This document shows, in pieces, positions 57,452 through 64,000 of a stretch of DNA of 64,000 bases. Under the pieces are notes generated by a model that worked only from the letters and a program-made list of their open reading frames with translations, did not search any database and was not told the DNA's origin. The stretch comes from Diaporthe sp. PMI_573 (lineage: Eukaryota > Ascomycota > Sordariomycetes > Diaporthales > Diaporthaceae): assembly GCA_021399435.1 (NCBI GenBank), contig JAJTUP010000150.1, forward strand, positions 1 through 64,000, read 5' to 3'. A program made the position numbers and the translations under genes. Numbering within the stretch: position 1 is the first letter of the stretch; each line of letters begins with the position of its first letter.

Positions 57452-60400
57452 ATGCCTTTGTATCTCTGCTCTCGATGCCGTGAGTGTCACCCTCCGGCAG
57501 CGTACTCATTGAACCCGCGCCACGGAGCTCGCAACAAATTATGTGATAGATGTTTGATTCGATGTCGCGCCATTAAGCAGGCAAGGCGATCTCGAACTGT
57601 GCAGACATCAACCCGTCCTCCAGGCTGGCTGTCCGCTAATGGTCTGGGTCCCACATCACACTACGATCACGGCTCAATGGACCAGGCCTGTGCTTCGTGC
57701 GCTGGTCTGCACTGGCTTAGCGAGAGGAGTTCTGTTCGTACTGAGGCAGTGGCAACAGGCTTCACACTAACATCCGCCCAGCGATCGAGTGTAAGGAACC
57801 CTGTCTTTGTTATCTGTTGTCGCCAGGGAGACGTCGAGCTCCCTCCGTTCTCAGCGCTTCCGTCTTTCCTTTCGGAGTTATTGCTTGGGGCGGACAGCCA
57901 TGCCGCAGCATTCCGCCGCAACGTTCGGAAGTACAACAACGCATTCGCTTTTACATCTGTGAACTACACGACTTTGACGCACGGCCTACAAAGTCAGCGC
58001 GGACCCATGGACTTCCAGATCCAAGGGATACTATATCATACGACCGGTCCATTGGGAGAGACGGCTGGCCAGCGCCCTCAGTTCGCTCAGATATATTTCT
58101 ACGACCCCGACGAGGCTGTCGCTTTTCGTTCTGCAGAGTACGACAATCTCGACTGACAATTTCTGGTTGAGTTTGCTAGGTATTTACGTCAATGGAACCC
58201 TCACATTGGAACCTATATGACTGCGCGGGAGCGTTTCCTGAGCTCTAGGGACCAAGTACGGATCATACTCACTCCACAGCTACGGTTGGTCGTAGAGCAC
58301 GGGGCTGACCGGCGCCGTGAAAACCTTCCAGTTTCAGACGAGGTGGCTGCCCTGATCCCATATGAAGAAGAAACGGGCCCTCGGGAGATCGTCCTGGCTG
58401 AACGCTCTGCCAGCGGAGCTGTGGCCGGCTGGCATCGAGTTCATGCTAGCCACGCCGCGTATTTGCCACTCGCCTACCCTCTAATGTTTCCCCGTGGGGA
58501 CCACGGATTCCATTGGGGCCTTCCTTTAAGGGATCTGCGTGGGAGAGGCTGCAGGCGTATGAAGTTAACTCTGCGGATGTATGCAGCATACATCCTGCAT
58601 CCCCGCCTCAACCAATTAACCGTACCGTTCGCCTTTGGGCGTCTTTTTCAACAATTTGTCGTGGATCTATGGGCATCTATCGAGCAGACAAGGCTGAATT
58701 GGCTGCGGAGTAATCAATCTAGAATCCGCGCGGATCTTTATTGCCAGGTGAGTGACTGGGTGCAGGCAGGCGACGGGGACGCGCAGCAGCTAGGAAGAAG
58801 GGTGATCTTGCCAGCTGGGCACCACGGCGGAGACCGCTTTTATTACCGTTGCTATCAGAACTCAATGGCTATCGTAAGAGTCATGCGTAAGCCTGACCTT
58901 TTTATCACTATGACTTGTAATCCCAATTGGCCGGAGATTCGACGTGAACTTTTGTCGGGTCAGACGGCACAGGATAGACCCGATATAGTCGGCCGCGTCT
59001 TTCAGATGAAGTCGACTTCGTTGATAGATGAGCTGAAGAAAGGTGTCTTGGGGGGTTGCAAGGCAATTGTCTGGACCTTGGAGTTCCAAAAACGCGGCCT
59101 ACCGCACCGGCATATTCTGCTCTTTCTTGACGCCGAGGCTCGGCAGAACCTCCGTCTTACCGAGAATATCGACCGTGTGGTCAGGGCTGAGTTGCCCGTT
59201 CGTGAAGACGACCCCGACGGGCTGTTACGAGTTATGGTAGAGTCTCACATGATTCATGGACCCTGTGGAGACTTGAACCCTCGATCCCCTTGCACGGAGA
59301 CACTTGGCTCAGGAGCGCGCCGCTGCGTCAAGCGGTTCCCAAAGGATTTTAGCACGGAGACTGTGGTGCCCGAAGATGGCTATCCTTCGTACCGACGGCG
59401 TGACAATGGTGAGCGAGTGGAAAAGAGGGTTAATGGAGCTAGCGTCTGGCTGGACAATCGCTGGGTTGTGCCATATAACCCATATCTTTCTAGACGTTAC
59501 AACACGCACATCAACGTTGAGGTCTGCTCCACCGTCCAAGCAGTTAAATACATTCACAAATATATATATAAAGGCTCAGATCGTGTGACAATCAATCTTA
59601 CAGCTCGAGACGGCGGCGAAGGCTTCGTTGATGAGATTGACGTGTATCTGCAGTGCCGATATGTCAGCCCCGCCGAAGCGATCGTCCGCATCTTTGAGTT
59701 CCCTATTCACGAAGAGTGGCCGCCCGTTATAACTCTACCCGTCCACCTTGAAGGAGAACAAGCGATATTCTTCCCTGAAAATGCTGACGGGGATGAGATG
59801 CAGACTCTCATGGATCGCCACACTCCTCTCACGGCCTTCTTTGATTATAATAGAGTTCACAGTGAGAGTCGCAATGTCCTCTATGTCGACTTTCCATCGA
59901 GGTATGTCTTTAAGCAATCGTCTCGCCAGTGGGTCCCTCGACAGATCGGTTCTTCAATAGGCCGTATGCTATACGTTCCCCCGCAAACTGGGGAGAGGTG
60001 GTATCTGCGTCTATTACTCTCGAGTGTACCGGGCGCTACCTCATTCCAAGATCTGCGGACAGTGCACAGCATTACTTATCGTTCTTTTCGTGAGGCATGT
60101 GTCGCATCTGGGCTCCTGGAAGATGATCGCCACTGGATTATGTGCTTTGAAGAAGCCCAGGGTTGGCACACCGGCCGGTATTTGCGGGACCTCTTCATTT
60201 TAGTACTTCTCAATGGGGACGTGTCAGAGCCGGCTGCTCTCTGGGAGCGATTTCGTCATTCTTTATGCGACGATCTCGCTCAGCAACGGCCACCGGGCCA
60301 TCAAACGCCACTGGGTCTCGCCGAGCCATGGTGCGATTACGGGCTCTTTCTCCTTGACACAGCTCTCAAGGACGCCGGCCGTAAGTTGTCTGACTTAGGT

Positions 60401-61918
60401 CTTCCTGCAGCAGAGCATGACTGGGCCCAGTCTTCCGAGAATCAGCTTATCCAGAGAGAGCTTGCATACGACAGGCTTCATCAGTCTCAAATTGCCGAGG
60501 ATATGGAGGCAGATCTGAACACCGATCAACTAACTATTTTTCGCGAGATCATTGATAGTGTGGAGAGACAGCCTTTGCTGTCTCACTTTTTCATTCAAGG
60601 ACCAGGCGGTTCCGGGAAGACGTTCTTATACAAAGCTCTCTGTGCTCACTATCGCTCTCGCGGAGATATTGTACTCTGTGTCGCATCATCAGACATCGCT
60701 GCCCTTCTCCTACCAGGGGGGAGAACCGCACATTCTCGCTTTAAGATTCCTGTCGAAGGCCTGACCGGTCTGTCGACGTGTGCGGTGTTTAAGGAGTCCG
60801 CTCTGGCCGACCTCTTACGTCGAGCGAAGCTCATCGTCTGGGACGAAGTTCCCATGCAACATAGATATTGCTTCGAAGCCGTTGAGCGAACTCTGCGGGA
60901 TATCCGTGACGTCGACTCTCTCTTTGGTGGCTTGCCGACCGTGTTCGGCGGCGACTTTGCACAGATCCTTCCTGTTGTACGCCATGGTAGAAGAGCCGAC
61001 CTGGTCAAAGCATCCTTACAATCCTCGCCGCTGTGGCCGGGCATCCAGGTTCGGTATCTGCGGCGGAATATGAGAGTCAACGGTGACCAGCCCGATAATC
61101 GCCACTTCATTCGTTGGCTGGATGACCTTTGCTATAACCGTACGCACTATGGCCTCATACAGCCGCCTACCCACGTGAAGGTCGTCTTCGCGTTGTCCGA
61201 GCTCTGCGCCCATATCTATCCGGCAGTTCTGCTCGCCCGTGCATGTAGTGATCATGAGGTATTCGCAGAACGCGCCATCCTTTCAGCCCGAAACGGTGCA
61301 GTAGCCGATATTAATGCCTACGTGATAGAAAAGATGCCTGATGAAGGCCATACCTATTTAGCTACAAACGAGGTTCAGGAATGCGAGCATGAATCGACAA
61401 CCCCATTTCCTCCCGAGTTCCTTGCTTCCTTGGATTTTGCTTCGATTCCTCCTTCGCGACTCCAGCCAAAAATAGGCTGTCCAGTAATCCTACTGCGGAA
61501 CCTCTTCCCTGAGCGGGGCCTGTGTAACGGCACTCGATTAGTAATTGTGTCTCTTGGAAAAGCTGTCGTTCAAGCCCGTATTTTGACCGGCGATTTCAAG
61601 GGCCAGATCACGCATATCCCCAAGATCAAACTCTTAAGTTCCACCGCCGATTTTCCTCACGTTATAGCTCGCTTTCAATTTCCCTTCCGCCTCCGTTTTG
61701 CCATCACTATCAACAAGGCCCAAGGCCAATCCTTAAACCATATCGCTGTCGACTTGCGTGTGCCGGTCTTTACCCACGGTCAGTTCTACGTAGCCATGTC
61801 CCGCGTGACTGACGTTCGCAATCTCTCTATCTTGCTATCCTCGCGGGAAGATTTAGCATGCACGAACATTGTGTTTCCAGAAGTCCTCTTACAGGAATAC
61901 ATATCCTCAGGTTCATGA
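57452..61918 (+). pseudogene. Helitron RepHel (replication initiator-helicase) with one in-frame TGA
   Basis: From ATG 57452 to TGA 61916-61918 the same frame is open for 1488 codons except for one TGA at 58154-58156; coding-like sequence continues directly in frame after it. Two Cys-rich zinc-finger-like clusters lie at about residues 6-40 and 80-90. The Rep domain has FQKRGLP-HRH (His552 and His554 in joined numbering) and the two-Tyr motif YIHKY (Tyr700/Tyr704). A Pif1-type helicase follows: Walker A GPGGSGKT (about 1050), LIVWDEVPMQ, FGGDFAQILPVV and the C-terminal INKAQGQS...FYVAMSRV. RepHel nicks and unwinds DNA for rolling-circle transposition. The central HUH residue is Arg rather than hydrophobic. 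If TGA is a true stop this copy is non-autonomous. Confidence 0.9.
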
Positions 61919-62122
61919 AGAGTAGGTCTAAGCCGGCTGTTAAGGTATAAGTTACTTTCCCGTCAAATTATAAGGGAGGAGTACCATGAATCTAACAGCG
62001 AATATCCCGATATTTACCCGAAAGGACCTGCCAATAGCGGCATACTCTTACCTATATATCCACTGAAAACATCAACTTGGATCAAAGATCCGTATATCAA
62101 GTCAGAGAGATTTATTATCAAC
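61919..62122. other. Helitron 3' untranslated region
   Basis: About 200 bp between the RepHel stop and the terminal hairpin, with no ORF. It belongs to the Helitron. Confidence 0.6.
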
Positions 62123-62155
62123 GTGCCCGCGTTGCGCGGGCACACAAATATCTAG
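62123..62155 (+). repeat. Helitron 3' terminal hairpin and CTAG end
   Basis: GTGCCCGCG and CGCGGGCAC pair perfectly around a TTG loop (62123-62143). Twelve bases later the element ends CTAG (62152-62155), the CTRR signature of Helitrons, followed by T. Confidence 0.9.
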
Positions 62156-62211
62156 TATACAACAATTTCGCTCAAGTTCTCTAAGGTTTTGAACCCCGGT
62201 GGAGGCTCTAT

Positions 62212-62496
62212 CTATAATAGCTTCTGGACCTGGTGAGCAACCCCTAGAACCTTTTCCTCCTCCATGCGTCGGCCCACAATCTGCAGACCAACGCTAAAAC
62301 CATCCATTTTCTCAATGTCGTACAAGCCCCAGTTCCAAGCATCAGCATCATTGCGAGGCTCATATTCCGTTGAAGGATGACCAAGGGCTTTCGAAGCCTT
62401 GCCGGCTGGGAAAGAGAGCACAGTGTAGTCAAGGAAGTTAAAGAGCTTCGTGTAGCCAGCATGGCACATTGTCCGATGCAGAATTATGGTATGCGG
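62212..62496 (-). pseudogene. Amidase C-terminal fragment, cut by an LTR insertion
   Basis: The last ~95 codons of an amidase-signature enzyme (acetamidase type) read without stops: LFNFLDYTVLSFPAGKAS, then PRNDADAWNWGLYD and DGFSVGLQIVGRRMEEEKVL. The C-terminal GLQIVGRR block is typical of this family, which hydrolyses amides. Coding sequence runs right up to the LTR boundary at 62496/62497, so the retroelement inserted into the gene. The rest probably lies beyond the element outside the window. Its stop codon is only 57 bp from the Helitron end. Confidence 0.85.
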
Positions 62497-62771
62497 TGTC
62501 ACGACCTGAACCGCCTGTAATGGGCGGTCCGCCGCGGACCGCGCCATGACCACCCAACCAGAGGGTTGGGGTCTGATTACGTAAGCCGAGGGCTACATAA
62601 AACCCGGGAAACCTGCCCGAGTCCTGTTTCGTAGCTCTTCAAGCTACGTCTTGTCAACAGAGCCTATACCTACCAAGGATAGAGCCTGTACATGGTAATA
62701 GAAGACCTGCCTAATCATTCTGACTACTCGACGTCCACCCGCCTGGGAACCGCCTACCTACTAGCGTAACA
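62497..62771 (+). repeat. 5' LTR of the right-hand retroelement
   Basis: 275 bp, starting TGTCACG and ending CGTAACA; the ends are inverted repeats apart from one G-to-A change. It contains a perfect 9-bp-arm palindrome GCGGTCCGC-C-GCGGACCGC at 62524-62542. Confidence 0.8.
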
Positions 62772-62803
62772 CTACGTAGCTCCTACCCTTAGATATCGAT
62801 ACT

Positions 62804-64000
62804 ATGTCGAACCACCCGCAGCCACCTCTAAGTACTAACTCACTAGAGAAGTTAGCTTACCATGTTACCAAACACGCCTCTGACTGGATGATATACTTAC
62901 GTAACCTTAACTAGTACACATCTATGCTCAAGGAAGAAGTCTCTTCCTCCCAGGTCGAGACACTAAGCTGTAACGCTACGATTACTTCCCTACGCTCCAA
63001 CCTGACCAAGCAGGATAGGGTGATCAGCTACTAGAAGGACTAGTTCAATACCGCCCAGAGGGAGGTTATCCGCCTTGAAATTAAGAAACTATAACTCCTG
63101 AATACCACCATACCCGCTGTACAGACTCCTACCACTAAACCCGCTCCTACTAGTCCCTGTGTTAACCAAACTATAGATACTATACTGAGAGCAACTTTAC
63201 CTACTCCTATTATAAGTACTAGTTCTACCATCCTTAGCAAGAAACTACCTAACCTAAAGGAATTTAACAGATCTCGCCACAACCTTCACTACTTCATATA
63301 ACAGATCTATACAAAGATGACCACCAATGCCGACTACTTTCCTACCACTACTACCTACCTAACCTATATCACTAGATACCTTATAGAAAAGGCATATAAG
63401 CTAATTCTACCTAAGACTCTATATGGCGTCCCCTAGTTTATAGACTACCCAGACCCACTCAGGTATCTAGAAGAAGCCTTTAGGGACCCAGACCATATTC
63501 AGAACTCTTAGAATAAGTTATACCAGCTAAAATAATATAACCAAGACTTTAGTACCTATTTTACCAAGTTCTAGTACCTTGCTCTAGAGGGGGAAATACT
63601 AGATACCACCCTCTCACCTCTACTATTTCAAGGAATCTCCCACAAGCTTTAGGATATACTCCTACACAACCCTACTAACTCTAATAAGTTCTAGCCCTAT
63701 ACCCAACACCTTTAGTCCCTAGACAACCATTTCTACCAATACCAACAGCAAGTCTCTCGCTATAAACCTACTTCTACCCACACCTAGACCCCCCAGAAGA
63801 CATATACTATAATTACTAAACCCCCTACCACCCTTGCCCTAAAAACACCTACTCCCCAGTCCCCTACTAGTAATCCTATAGATTTAAGCTCTTAACACCA
63901 TAACAACAGCTGTAAGGAACACTGTAAATACTACTACTGCGGCTCAGCCAACTACTTCGTAGCCTACTACCCCCTGCTAGATCACCGCCTACCCCGTGTA
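62804..64000 (+). pseudogene. gag of the right-hand retroelement (RIP-degraded)
   Basis: From ATG 62804 a gag-like frame is interrupted by many TAG/TAA. A coiled-coil-like N-terminal part and a core with LPKTLYGVP and DYPDPLRYLEEAFRDP are visible, then Pro/Thr-rich sequence and a nucleocapsid knuckle at about 63930-63971. There three of the four ligands (Cys, His, Cys) read Tyr and only one Cys remains. The frame reaches the window edge. Confidence 0.75.

Larger units (their letters stand above)
55905..62155 (+). mobile_element. Helitron rolling-circle transposon
   Basis: A RepHel gene (57452-61918), an opposite-strand accessory gene (55905-57079) and a canonical right end define the element. 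The right end is a 9-bp perfect-stem hairpin at 62123-62143 followed by ACAAATATCTAG, ending CTAG at 62155, with T next in the host DNA as expected for insertion into AT. The left end lies between 55085 and 55905. Composition is balanced with no RIP-type stop pattern, so this copy is fairly young or unrecognised by RIP. Confidence 0.85.
62497..64000 (+). mobile_element. Ty3/gypsy-type LTR retroelement, 5' part (RIP-degraded), runs off right edge
   Basis: A 5' LTR (62497-62771) is followed by a gag frame full of TAA/TAG. It is inserted into the amidase gene. The right part, including pol, is outside the window. Confidence 0.85.

Noticed and set aside
1..64000. CRISPR arrays, bacterial operons, riboswitches
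   Set aside because: The DNA is fungal; the tandem repeats found have no spacers and no bacterial signals were seen.

Overview
This window is from a filamentous ascomycete (Pezizomycotina). Genes carry short GT-AG introns (about 50-140 nt) with CTAAC/CTGAC-like branch sites. Zn2Cys6 regulators, MARVEL-type membrane proteins and berberine-bridge-type FAD oxidases are present. Several long tracts are AT-rich, with in-frame TAA/TAG codons where Gln or Trp is expected, which is the signature of repeat-induced point mutation (RIP). I cannot name a genus.

Layout. 1-957 is the 3' end of a RIP-degraded Ty3/gypsy chromovirus with its 3' LTR. 1445-9201 is a complete RIP-degraded gypsy element: two 473-bp LTRs, a perfect 5-bp target duplication, gag and pol each traceable in one frame, and an antisense ORF relic. 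A secreted epoxide-hydrolase gene (9720-11138) sits alone between this and a truncated, barely mutated, minus-strand gag-pro retroelement (11312-13535). 13.5-18.9 kb is gene-poor, with an ankyrin-type relic and a short unassigned fragment. 18.9-32.7 kb is the gene-rich core: two berberine-bridge-like FAD oxidases, a divergent pair of small MARVEL-like membrane proteins, a Zn2Cys6 regulator, a Gfo/Idh/MocA oxidoreductase and a PEBP-family protein. This looks like a metabolic or secondary-metabolism accessory cluster, but no PKS, NRPS or terpene backbone gene is visible.

35-46 kb is a gene graveyard: an aquaporin with three amber codons, an AflR-like regulator with a lost zinc ligand and two stops, a 5'-truncated cap methyltransferase and a Myb/chromo-like gene with a frameshift. 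An ankyrin-like hypothetical gene lies among them. 46.3-52.7 kb holds intact minus-strand genes: an MFS transporter, a MAPEG protein and a type-B carboxylesterase. The carboxylesterase is divergent from an acyl-CoA-synthetase pseudogene whose middle kilobase alone is RIP-mutated.

From about 55.9 to 62.155 kb lies a Helitron. It has a RepHel frame broken by a single TGA, a spliced accessory gene on the opposite strand, and a textbook 3' hairpin plus CTAG end. It abuts an amidase remnant cut by the LTR of a third RIP-degraded retroelement, which runs off the right edge.

The most interesting points are the strand-polarised RIP of the two LTRs, the antisense retroelement ORF, sharply bounded RIP in an apparently ordinary gene, the His-to-Trp change at the FAD-anchoring site of the second oxidase, and the Helitron accessory gene.
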